Under the pieces are notes generated by a model. That model saw only the letters and a program-made list of their open reading frames with translations, was not told the DNA's origin and made no database searches. A stretch of DNA of 25,619 nt from JBBRHF01 sp038223055. Its GTDB lineage: Bacteria > Actinomycetota > Actinomycetes > JACCUZ01. Shown here in pieces: positions 1 to 6,617 of the stretch; the stretch's first letter is position 1; each line of letters begins with the position of its first letter. The stretch is from contig JBBRHF010000039.1 in the NCBI GenBank assembly GCA_038223055.1, forward strand, positions 1 to 25,619, written 5' to 3'. The position numbers were made by a program, and so were the translations under genes.

Positions 1-115
1 GCCGCGGGGGGGTGGCCCGTCCCCCCGGCCCCGCGGCGCCCCCCCCCCGGGGCGCCCCCGGTTGTGGGCGGGGGCCGCGGCCCCCCCCCCCCGGCGCCCC
101 CCGGGGCCGCCCCCC
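1..115. other. G/C homopolymer-rich degraded sequence at window edge
   Basis: Almost every base is G or C, in long runs including C14 near 81-94. Read in the hisN frame, the codons drift from the family pattern into Gly/Pro/Arg runs where HisN proteins have a conserved APALGRRWWAA-like segment. This looks like a low-quality contig end and not real coding sequence. Confidence 0.7.
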
Positions 116-474
116 GACACGACGCCGGCCACCACGTCGTCGCCGTCCATCAACGCGATCAGGGTCGCCCACACGGGCACGCCGCGGACGAAGTTCTTCG
201 TGCCGTCAATCGGGTCGACCAGCCAGCAGCGCGGGCCGTGACCGCTGTGCCCGAACTCCTCCCCGGTGACGGCGTCGCGTGGTCGCGCTCGCTTGAGCGT
301 GGCCCGGATGGCCTCCTCGGTCGAGCGGTCGGCGTCGGTCACCGGCGTCAGGTCGGGCTTGGTCTCCACCCGCAGGTCGAGCGCCCGGAAGCGGCTCATC
401 GTGGTGGAGTCGGCCGCGTCGGCGAGGACGTGCGCGAGGCGGAGGTCGTCGTCGTAGGCGGGCACGTCAGGCAC
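1..474 (-). CDS. hisN: Histidinol-phosphatase, inositol monophosphatase family (3' part missing)
   Basis: Predicted to dephosphorylate histidinol phosphate in histidine synthesis; soluble Mg-dependent phosphatase. Reading the minus strand from GTG at 474 gives a protein with the IMPase metal-site motifs: GEE at residues 71-73 and VDPIDGTKNF at 86-95 (metal-binding Asp87 and Asp90), followed by RGVPVWATLIAL, which is typical of actinobacterial HisN. The N-terminal part (TKPDLTPVTDADR, residues 38-50) also fits. The frame is recognisable down to about position 115; beyond that the sequence becomes runs of G and C and the expected motif after GVVS is lost, so the 3' half is missing or corrupted. 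No clear Shine-Dalgarno precedes the GTG; a GTG three codons downstream is an alternative start. Family is certain; assignment as HisN rather than another IMPase is likely. Confidence 0.85.
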   Translation of the reverse strand, partial: MPDVPAYDDDLRLAHVLADAADSTTMSRFRALDLRVETKPDLTPVTDADRSTEEAIRATLKRARPRDAVTGEEFGHSGHGPRCWLVDPIDGTKNFVRGVPVWATLIALMDGDDVVAGVVSGGGPGGRRGGGAAAPAHNRGRPGGGAPRGRGDGPPPRG

Positions 475-673
475 CGTACAAGTCGGCGGAGCCCAATTCG
501 CCGTACGTCGATCCGCCGCGCCGGGACCGGCCCCATCTCCGATGCGGGATTGTTGCCGGCTCTGCCCGATCCGCCCCGTCAGCAGGCGTCGCGGCGATAT
601 ACGGTCGGTCCTTGATCCATGCCCGATCTACCCCGAGCCAGCCTCGATCCACGTCGGTCTGTGAGAGGAAACG

Positions 674-1153
674 ATGTTTGACGTCTTCCGCGGCTTGCCG
701 GTCCACGCTCTCGTGGTCCACGCCGTCGTCGTTCTGGTGCCGCTGTCCGCCCTGGGCGTGGTGCTCATCGCCGTACTGCCCGGGTGGCGGGAGCGCTTCG
801 GGGTGGCCGTGCTCGGCCTCGCCACCGCGGCTCTGGTCACGGTGCCCGTGGCCGTCGCGAGCGGGCAGCAGCTGAAGAAGCGGCTCAATCCCAGCGGGGT
901 GATCGCGCAGCAGATCTCCGACCACGAGAAGATGGGCCGACTGGTGCTATTGCCGACCCTCGCGATGTGGGTGCTGGCCATCGTGCTGGTGCTCGTCACC
1001 CGACGGGGGATGACCGGCCGCCTCGTCACGGTCTTCGCCGCTCTGGCCGTGCTCGGCGCCGGGGCCGCCGCCGCCCAGGTAGCCATCACCGGCGAGCTCG
1101 GCTCGAAGGCCGTGTGGAACTGCACGATCTATCCCGCGAGCTGTCAGAAGTAG
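674..1153 (+). CDS. DUF2231-like four-helix membrane protein
   Basis: A 159-residue integral membrane protein. The N-terminus has the GLPVHALVVH pattern (residues 7-16) typical of DUF2231 proteins, in which His residues lie in the first helix. Hydrophobic segments are visible at about 10-36, 40-60, 93-110 and 118-136, with a polar loop carrying SDHEKMG between the second and third. The C-terminal tail holds two Cys residues (WNCTIYPASC) that could form a disulphide outside the cell. The ATG at 674 follows a good ribosome binding site (GAGAGGA). It is divergent from hisN, with a 199-base gap (475-673) in which I see no convincing promoter. Function of the family is unknown; some members are proposed haem or redox membrane proteins. 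Confidence 0.7.
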   Translation: MFDVFRGLPVHALVVHAVVVLVPLSALGVVLIAVLPGWRERFGVAVLGLATAALVTVPVAVASGQQLKKRLNPSGVIAQQISDHEKMGRLVLLPTLAMWVLAIVLVLVTRRGMTGRLVTVFAALAVLGAGAAAAQVAITGELGSKAVWNCTIYPASCQK

Positions 1154-1190
1154 CGCACCGTCACCCGCGGGGGGTCGCCCAGCCCAACAG

Positions 1191-1976
1191 TCACTCAGCG
1201 GGACGGTCGCCTCCGGTCGTATCGCGCACGGCGGGGATCTCTGTGGTGTCGCTCCGGCCTGGTCTTGGTCCCGGCTCGTCCAGGGGCGCGTCGCCCCCTG
1301 ATTCGGCTCCCTCCGACCGATCGTGGGCTGACCGATCGTGGGCTGACCGATCGTGGGGACGGTCCTCGCTGTCCGGGCGCACCGGCCCGGGCCCGCCGGG
1401 TGGCCCTCCCGACCCGATCAACAGATCGTCCTCGGGGTCGGGTGACCCGGCGCCGCCGCTGTATGGTCCCCGGTCGCCGAAGATCTCGTGCGAGACCTGG
1501 CCGTAGAGGCGCTCGGGCTCGGGCAGGTAGGGGATGCGGTGCATCGCCTGGTCCTGGCCGGCCGACTCGAGCACGAACGTCCCCCACCCGTGGTCGCCGA
1601 GCAGGCGGCCGACCAGTGGTCGCTCGAAGGTCATGTCGGTGACCTTGCGCAGTGGCATCACGCCGACCCGGCGGGTGAGCAGGCCAGTGATCATGATCAG
1701 CCGCCGGTCGGTCACCACGAGCCGCTCCCCTCTCCACTCGAGCACTTTCCAACCGAGGAACAGCAGCGAGGCGAGGAACGCGAAACCGGCGACGTCAAGC
1801 AGGGGGCTGTCCGTGTTGACCCGTATGGCGAGGTAGGTGCCGACGACTGCGGCGGCGACGACGTAGAGCACCGGCCGGACCAACCACACGAGGTGCCAGC
1901 GCACCTCGGCCACCAGCCGCTCCCGGCCGAGAAGGTAGCGCCGCACGCCCGACCTAGCCGGGTCGGGCCGAGCCAT
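1191..1976 (-). CDS. Membrane protein with bacterial PH (YdbS-like, bPH2) domain
   Basis: A 261-residue protein. It has a basic N-terminus, two hydrophobic segments (about 29-53 and 59-81), then a bPH2-type domain (about 82-170) with the typical ERLVVTDRRLIMITGLLTRR strand pattern and MPLRKVTDM. The C-terminal 90 residues are low-complexity, rich in Gly, Pro, Asp and Arg, and contain a DRSAH repeat, so this tail is probably disordered and cytoplasmic. The ATG at 1976 lacks a clear Shine-Dalgarno; the 63-base spacer upstream is a C-rich tract on the coding strand. Neighbouring minus-strand genes (the 52-residue membrane protein, rsgA, aroA) may share a transcript with it. Role unknown; bPH proteins are generally membrane-associated. 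Confidence 0.75.
   Translation of the reverse strand: MARPDPARSGVRRYLLGRERLVAEVRWHLVWLVRPVLYVVAAAVVGTYLAIRVNTDSPLLDVAGFAFLASLLFLGWKVLEWRGERLVVTDRRLIMITGLLTRRVGVMPLRKVTDMTFERPLVGRLLGDHGWGTFVLESAGQDQAMHRIPYLPEPERLYGQVSHEIFGDRGPYSGGAGSPDPEDDLLIGSGGPPGGPGPVRPDSEDRPHDRSAHDRSAHDRSEGAESGGDAPLDEPGPRPGRSDTTEIPAVRDTTGGDRPAE
1315..1357. repeat. 15-bp tandem repeat, 2.9 copies, inside the PH-protein tail
   Basis: Unit GACCGATCGTGGGCT occurs at 1315-1329, 1330-1344 and 1345-1357 (last copy incomplete and diverging at 1358). The unit length keeps the frame and encodes a repeated DRSAH pentapeptide in the minus-strand gene. Confidence 0.9.
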
Positions 1977-1988
1977 GAGCGTGCCGAC

Positions 1989-2015
1989 GGGGGCGGGGGA
2001 GGGCGCGGGGGAGGG
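1989..2015 (+). other. G-quadruplex-type tract in gene spacer
   Basis: The plus strand carries G5-C-G5-A-G3-CGC-G5-A-G3 between 1989 and 2015, followed by further G runs to about 2040. This meets the usual G3+N1-7 pattern. It lies between the 52-residue membrane protein and the PH gene, so it sits on the template strand for the PH transcript. Function is not shown. Confidence 0.5.
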
Positions 2016-2039
2016 CGCCGGGAACGGGGAGGGTGCGGG

Positions 2040-2198
2040 TCACGAGGTCAGCCCGCGGAAGAAGGTGAGCAGCGAGTCGAAGGCCGTGCGGAGCGCGTCG
2101 GCGGCGTCCCGGACGACGCTGGCCGAGTCGTCGGGGCGGGTGACCAGGTAGTAGACGACGAACGCCGCGACCAGCCAGATCAGGGCCTTCTTGATCAT
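2040..2198 (-). CDS. Small single-span membrane protein, 52 residues
   Basis: The minus strand has ATG at 2198 and TGA at 2042-2040, encoding 52 residues. A strong ribosome binding site (GAGAGG, 5 bases before the ATG) supports the start. The product begins MIKKALIWLV and has one hydrophobic segment (about 5-19, ending VVYYLVT), then an amphipathic stretch SASVVRDAADALRTAFDSL and a short hydrophobic end TFFRGL. The architecture (N-terminal membrane anchor plus amphipathic helix with regularly spaced Ala, Phe and Leu) resembles small membrane proteins common in actinobacterial genomes. Function unknown. It lies in the same direction as rsgA upstream and the PH gene downstream. Confidence 0.75.
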   Translation of the reverse strand: MIKKALIWLVAAFVVYYLVTRPDDSASVVRDAADALRTAFDSLLTFFRGLTS

Positions 2199-2301
2199 GG
2201 TGACCTCTCGGCGAGACGGTGGTCATGCGGACGCACGACCTGCCCAGCATCTCGCCCGGCGGTGGCGAACCGCGAGACCCCCGCGTTCCTGGCGTGTCGT
2301 G

Positions 2302-3297
2302 TCAGCCGGTTTCCTCGGCCTCGTCGCGGCTGTGCAGCAGCCGGCGCAGCGAGGCGAGCCGGGCCGGGTCGGCGTGGCCGGCAGCGACCCAGCCGTCTAG
2401 AGCGCACTCGTCTTCGTCGTGGGAGCACGAGCGGGGGCAGCCCGCGATCCCCGCCTCGAGGTCGGGGAAGGCGTGGATGATGCGGTCGAGGTCGACATGG
2501 GCGATGCCGAAGCTGCGGATGCCCGGCGTGTCGACCACCCAGCCGCCACCGTCCAGCTCGAGGGCGATGGCGGAGGAGGACACATGCTTGCCCCGACCCG
2601 TCACTGCGTTGACCATGCCGGTGGCCCGGTCCGAGCCAGGGACCAGCGCGTTGACGAGAGTCGATTTGCCGACCCCGGAGTGGCCCACGAGAACGCTGAC
2701 CCGCCCGGCCAGGCGGCCCCGCACCTCGTCCAGCGCTGCGCCCCGCCGGGTCACGACGTGGGGTACGTCGAGGGCGCGGTAGGTGTCCAGCAGCGCCTCG
2801 GGGCTAGCCAGGTCGGCCTTGGTCAGGCACAACAAGGGCGCCATGCCGGCGTCGTAGGCGGCGACGAGGCACCGGTCGATCAGTCGCGACCGGGGCGGCG
2901 GGTCGGCCAGGGCGGTGACGATGACCAACTGGTCGGCGTTGGCGACGATGATGCGCTCGAACGGGTCGGTGTCATCGGCCGTACGACGAAGGGTCGACAC
3001 CCGTGGCTGGACCCGCACGATGCGGGCCAGCGTGTCGTCCTGGCCCGAGACGTCGCCGACCAGCCCGACCCGGTCGCCCACGACGACACCGCGTCGACCC
3101 AGCTCGCGGGCCTTCATCGCGTGGACGGTGACCGCGCCGACTCGGCACGCATAGCGGCCACGATCGACCGCGACGACGACTCCAGTGGTCGCGTCGTCGT
3201 GGCTGGGGCGCTCCTTCGTGCGGGGCCGCGAGCCGCGGGACGGGCGCACCCGCACGTCGTCCTCGTCCAGATCGCGACCGCGCCCGGCCGCGCTCAC
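2302..3297 (-). CDS. rsgA: Ribosome small-subunit-dependent GTPase A
   Basis: Circularly permuted GTPase that acts late in 30S subunit maturation. The 331-residue product has an N-terminal OB-fold (about 35-95), then GTPase motifs in the permuted order G4 (LTKAD), G1 (GHSGVGKSTLVNAL) and G3 (DTPGIRSFG), and a C-terminal zinc site GCPRSCSHDEDEC. I chose the GTG at 3297 because its GTGA overlaps the TGA stop of aroA by 4 bases, pointing to translational coupling, and because it gives the usual family length of about 330 residues. The reading frame stays open 29 codons further upstream, but that lies inside aroA. The aroA-rsgA order is common in actinobacteria. Confidence 0.96.
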   Translation of the reverse strand: MSAAGRGRDLDEDDVRVRPSRGSRPRTKERPSHDDATTGVVVAVDRGRYACRVGAVTVHAMKARELGRRGVVVGDRVGLVGDVSGQDDTLARIVRVQPRVSTLRRTADDTDPFERIIVANADQLVIVTALADPPPRSRLIDRCLVAAYDAGMAPLLCLTKADLASPEALLDTYRALDVPHVVTRRGAALDEVRGRLAGRVSVLVGHSGVGKSTLVNALVPGSDRATGMVNAVTGRGKHVSSSAIALELDGGGWVVDTPGIRSFGIAHVDLDRIIHAFPDLEAGIAGCPRSCSHDEDECALDGWVAAGHADPARLASLRRLLHSRDEAEETG

Positions 3298-4556
3298 GGG
3301 AGCATTCCGTCCCAGAGCTCGACGAAGCCCGGCAGCGTTTTGGCGGTGGTCGCGACATTCTCGACGAGGACGCCGGGCACGCACAGGCCGAGCACGGCCG
3401 CCGCGGTGGCCAGTCGATGGTCGTCGTAGGTAAAGAACGTGCCGCCGCGCAGCGGCTTGGGCGAGATCACCAGGCCGTCACTGATCTCGTGGACGTCGCC
3501 GCCGAGGGCGCTGATCTCGGTGCAGAGCGCGGCGAGGCGGTCGGTCTCGTGGTGGCGCAGGTGCGCGATCCCGCGCAGGGTGGAGGGGGAGCTGGCCAGG
3601 GCGCACACGGCGGCGAGAACGGGTGCGAGCTCTCCCACTTCGCCGAGGTCGAGGTCGGCGCCGCTGAGCACGTCGGGTCCGGTGACGGTCAGGCCGTCGG
3701 CGTCGAGTTCGCTGCGCGCGCCGAAGAGCTCCACGATCCGGCGCAGCGCGTCGCCCGCCTGGGTGGTGCGCACCGGCCAGCCGGGGATGGTCACCGAACC
3801 GGAGGTGACCATCGCAGCGGCGAGAAAGGCGGCGGCGTTGGACAGGTCGGGCTCGATCCGCAGCGAGCCGAGGTTCACCGGGCCGGGCTCGACCCGCCAG
3901 GTGGTGGGGTCGACATGCTCGACCAGTGCTCCGGCCGACCGCAGCATCTCGACCGTCATCGTGATGTGCAGCCCCGACGGGACGGGAGGCCCCACGTGGC
4001 GCACATTGACACCGTCGGCGAAGCGCGGCGCAGCCAGCAGCAGGGCGCTGATGAACTGGGAGGACATCGACGCGTCGACCACGACGGTGCCGCCCATCAG
4101 CCAGCCTCGGCCGTGAACTGTTATCGGGATCCGCCCGGTCGGGGCGGTGATGCGAGCGCCGAGCCCGCGCAGGCCCATGATCACCGGCTCGAGGGGACGG
4201 TCACGGGCGCGCGGGTCGCCGTCGAAGAACACGTCGCCCTCGGTGACGGCCGCGAGCGGGGGCAGGAACCGCATCACCGTGCCTGCGTTTCCGACGTCGA
4301 TGTCGGCCGGGCCGCACAAGTCCCCTGGGGTGACCCGCCAGTCCGGGCCGACATCCTCGACGGTGACGCCGAGAGAGCGCAGGCCGGCCACCATCAGCAG
4401 CGTGTCACGACTGCGCAGGGGGCACAGCAGGTCTGTCGGCGTGGTCGCGATGGAAGCCAGCACCAATGCCCGGTTGGTGACCGACTTGGATCCGGGGACC
4501 GTGACCGTGGCCCGAACAGGCTCCGTGGCGACGGGAGCGGGCCACAGGCTGGACAT
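3294..4556 (-). CDS. aroA: 3-phosphoshikimate 1-carboxyvinyltransferase (EPSP synthase)
   Basis: Joins shikimate 3-phosphate and phosphoenolpyruvate in the sixth step of the shikimate pathway; cytoplasmic. The 420-residue product carries PGSKSVTNRAL (catalytic Lys at about residue 23), the PEP-site motif GNAGTVMRFLPP, DRPLEP, DASMSSQFISALLLAAP, EPDLSNAAAFLAAAM, HHETDRLAAL and the C-terminal DDHRLATAAAVLG. GNAGT is intact, so the glyphosate-contact Gly is present; the RHHETDR version of the E. coli KESDR motif is normal in actinobacteria. No Shine-Dalgarno precedes the ATG, but a -10-like TACGCT sits 7 bases upstream, so translation may be leaderless. Its stop overlaps the rsgA start. Confidence 0.97.
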   Translation of the reverse strand: MSSLWPAPVATEPVRATVTVPGSKSVTNRALVLASIATTPTDLLCPLRSRDTLLMVAGLRSLGVTVEDVGPDWRVTPGDLCGPADIDVGNAGTVMRFLPPLAAVTEGDVFFDGDPRARDRPLEPVIMGLRGLGARITAPTGRIPITVHGRGWLMGGTVVVDASMSSQFISALLLAAPRFADGVNVRHVGPPVPSGLHITMTVEMLRSAGALVEHVDPTTWRVEPGPVNLGSLRIEPDLSNAAAFLAAAMVTSGSVTIPGWPVRTTQAGDALRRIVELFGARSELDADGLTVTGPDVLSGADLDLGEVGELAPVLAAVCALASSPSTLRGIAHLRHHETDRLAALCTEISALGGDVHEISDGLVISPKPLRGGTFFTYDDHRLATAAAVLGLCVPGVLVENVATTAKTLPGFVELWDGMLP

Positions 4557-4563
4557 GTGCCGG

Positions 4564-4569
4564 AGCGTA
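4564..4569 (-). promoter_or_regulatory. Candidate -10 element for leaderless aroA mRNA
   Basis: The minus strand reads TACGCT, then 7 bases, then the aroA ATG. TAnnnT placed 6-7 bases before a start codon without a ribosome binding site is the usual actinobacterial leaderless pattern. I see no clear -35. Confidence 0.45.
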
Positions 4570-4591
4570 GTCGGGCGGAGCGGGGGAGCGG

Positions 4592-5119
4592 TCAGACCGG
4601 CAGCTTGGCACGGGCCGTGTGAGCGGCGAGCCGCGCCTCACGCCGCGCCGTACGGTGGGCCCGGCGGGTGCCGTGGGCCGCGTGCGACGTCACGTGGCGC
4701 GCCCGCCAGACCAGGCCCGGCTGGCCCTCGGTGTCGACGGCGGCGAGCAGCAGGCCACCGAGCAGGCCGAGGTTCTTGAAGAAGTGGGTGCGCTGTGCCG
4801 CCTTGGTGTCGGGGTCCTGGGCCTCCCAGAATCGGTGCCCCGCCAGGGTGGTCGGGATGATCGAACCGGCCAGCAGCAGCGCCGACAGCCGAGGCAACCG
4901 ACCCAGCGCCAGCATCGTGCCGGCGCCCACCATCACGCCGGCGTTGATCTTGACCAGGGTCTCCGGGTCCTCCGGGAGATAGGGCAGCTTGCTGGCGATC
5001 GTGGGCCCCACGTCCTTGGCTGCGGGAACCCTGGGGGCCGGGTTGCGCAGGCTGTCGATGCCTCCCGAGATGAACATCGAGGCGAGCATCGGCCGGGCCA
5101 GTCGTCGTACCAGGGTCAT
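4592..5119 (-). CDS. DoxX-family membrane protein
   Basis: A 175-residue membrane protein. It begins MTLVRRLARPMLASMFISGG, the usual DoxX start, with a first hydrophobic helix at about 8-22. Further hydrophobic segments are at about 55-70 (INAGVMVGAGTMLALG), 76-92 and 118-130 (NLGLLGGLLLAAVD). A loop with HRFWEAQDPDTKAAQRTHFFKNLG is characteristic of the family. The C-terminal 35 residues are unusually rich in Arg, His and Ala and are probably cytoplasmic. The frame is open 44 codons further upstream but that part has no family features, and the region is shared with the divergent SRAP gene. DoxX proteins are quinone- or thiol-linked membrane components in some systems; substrate here is unknown. 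Confidence 0.8.
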   Translation of the reverse strand: MTLVRRLARPMLASMFISGGIDSLRNPAPRVPAAKDVGPTIASKLPYLPEDPETLVKINAGVMVGAGTMLALGRLPRLSALLLAGSIIPTTLAGHRFWEAQDPDTKAAQRTHFFKNLGLLGGLLLAAVDTEGQPGLVWRARHVTSHAAHGTRRAHRTARREARLAAHTARAKLPV

Positions 5120-5181
5120 GGGGTCACTCTGCCCGAGCCCCGGGCCAGGAAACTCACCGCCCCTCTGCGAGGCTGGAGCGC

Positions 5182-5997
5182 GTGTGCGGACGATATGCCG
5201 CGAGCCGGCGCCCGGAGGATCTCGTCGAGGAGTTCGAGGCGGCTCCGGCACCCTTGCCAGCGCTGCCGGCGAGCTTCAACGTGGCGCCGACCGACCCGGT
5301 CTACGCCGTGCTGGAGCGCTCTCCCCGCGAGAACCGCGACGCGCCACCGGTCCGCCAGTTGCGCGTCCTGCGCTGGGGCTTGGTGCCCTCGTGGGCGAAG
5401 AGCCCGTCGATCGGCGCCAAGATGATCAATGCCCGGCTCGAGACGGTGGCCGAGAAACCCGCGTTCCGTAAGGCATTCGCCGCCCGGCGATGCCTGCTGC
5501 CCGCAGACGGCTACTTCGAGTGGTACGGCGAGGTGCGCGGGTCCAAGCAGCCCTATTTCATCCGACCCAGCGACGGCGGAGTGCTCGCGATGGCCGGGCT
5601 CTACGAGTTCTGGCGCGACCGGTCCCTTGGTGAGGACGATCCCGACGCCTGGCGGGCCACCTGCACCGTCATCACGACCTCGGCGACCGATGACCTCGGG
5701 CGCATCCACGACCGCATGCCGATGCTGGTGCAGCCGAGTCGCTACGCCGAGTGGCTCGACCCGTCGGTCGCCGACGCCGACCGGCTGCGCGGCCTGCTCG
5801 TTCCCGCGGCCCCGGGGCTGCTCACCGCGTTCCCCGTCTCCACCGAGGTCAACAGCGTGCGCAACAACGGACCTCGCTTGATCGAACCCCTGGACCTGAT
5901 CGAACCACTGGACCTGATCGAACCACTGGATCTGATCGAACCGCTGGCACCCGAGGCGCCGGTCGCGGACGGCCTGTTCCTGGATGCGCCTGGGTGA
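5182..5997 (+). CDS. SRAP-family abasic-site DNA-protein crosslinker (YedK/HMCES type)
   Basis: Proteins of this family covalently bind abasic sites in single-stranded DNA through the N-terminal Cys exposed after Met removal. The start GTG is fixed by the sequence: it gives MCGRYA with Cys2, and has GGAG upstream. Other conserved residues are visible: the Asn of FNVAPT (about 33-38), RWGLVPSWAK (65-74), NARLET, the Glu of GYFEWYG, and the His of IHDRMPMLV. The conserved C-terminal signature EVNSVRNNGPRLIEPL is present, and its last hexapeptide is repeated four times. Length is 271 residues, slightly longer than typical because of this repeat. Its stop overlaps the next gene's GTG by 4 bases. 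Expected role is genome protection at damaged replication forks. Confidence 0.95.
   Translation: MCGRYAASRRPEDLVEEFEAAPAPLPALPASFNVAPTDPVYAVLERSPRENRDAPPVRQLRVLRWGLVPSWAKSPSIGAKMINARLETVAEKPAFRKAFAARRCLLPADGYFEWYGEVRGSKQPYFIRPSDGGVLAMAGLYEFWRDRSLGEDDPDAWRATCTVITTSATDDLGRIHDRMPMLVQPSRYAEWLDPSVADADRLRGLLVPAAPGLLTAFPVSTEVNSVRNNGPRLIEPLDLIEPLDLIEPLDLIEPLAPEAPVADGLFLDAPG
5878..5949 (+). repeat. 18-bp tandem repeat, 4 copies, in SRAP C-terminus
   Basis: Units at 5878-5895, 5896-5913, 5914-5931 and 5932-5949 each encode LIEPLD (the last LIEPLA). Units 2 and 3 differ by a single base. The first unit is the family's conserved LIEPL, so the others are probably expansions of it. Confidence 0.95.
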
Positions 5998-6617
5998 CGA
6001 CGGTCGACACGCCGCTTGGCCCGGCTCGCTATGCCACCGCCCAGGCCGAGAACTCGGTTGCCACGCTGGTGCTCGGCCACGGGGCCGGCGGCGGCATCGG
6101 GGCGGCCGACCTGGTGGCGCTCGCCGAGGGGCTCCCGCCGCGTGGCATCAGCGTCGTGCGGGTCGAACAACCGTGGCGGGTGGCCGGTCGCCGGGTCGCC
6201 ACCGCACCCCCGACCCTCGACCGGGCCTGGCTCGCGGTACTGGGCGAGCTTGCGGTGACGGGCGCTCTCGTCGTCGGTGGCCGGTCGGCCGGCGCCCGGG
6301 TGGCGTGCCGCACGGCATGGACCGTGGAGGCCTCGGCCGTGGTGGCCCTGTCCTTCCCGCTGCACCCGCCGGGTCGCCCGGAGCGGTCCCGGCTGGGCGA
6401 CCTGCTCATGCCCGTGGAGGCTGGCGTGCCGACACTTGTCGTCCAGGGCGAGCGGGACGCCTTCGGGGGGCCGGGCGAGTTCCCGGCCGGGGTCGATGTA
6501 CGCGCTGTGGCTGGCGCCGACCACTCCCTGCGCGTGCGGCGACCGCGGGACCCGGCTGTCACGATGGCCGGTGTGGTCTCGACCGTCGGGGACTGGGTGC
6601 TGCAACAGTCACGGTAA
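5994..6617 (+). CDS. Alpha/beta-hydrolase, COG3571/KANL3-like
   Basis: A 207-residue predicted serine hydrolase. Visible elements are the oxyanion-type loop LGHGAGGG (residues about 23-30), the nucleophile elbow GGRSAGAR with catalytic Ser, the acid QGERDAFG, and the catalytic His in GADHSLRV near the C-terminus. Length and motif order match the compact alpha/beta-hydrolases related to KANL3 and dienelactone hydrolases. The GTG at 5994 overlaps the SRAP stop as GTGA, which decides the start and suggests coupling to the SRAP protein; the link between the two functions is unknown. The 3' end overlaps the convergent gene by 9 bases. Substrate cannot be told from the sequence. Confidence 0.85.
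   Translation: MTTVDTPLGPARYATAQAENSVATLVLGHGAGGGIGAADLVALAEGLPPRGISVVRVEQPWRVAGRRVATAPPTLDRAWLAVLGELAVTGALVVGGRSAGARVACRTAWTVEASAVVALSFPLHPPGRPERSRLGDLLMPVEAGVPTLVVQGERDAFGGPGEFPAGVDVRAVAGADHSLRVRRPRDPAVTMAGVVSTVGDWVLQQSR

Noticed and set aside
64..615. Plus-strand open frame of 183 codons
   Set aside because: Antisense to hisN, whose phosphatase motifs are clear.
1488..2480. Long plus-strand open frame of 330 codons
   Set aside because: It is the mirror of the PH gene, the small membrane protein and rsgA; its composition is low-complexity and has no domain.
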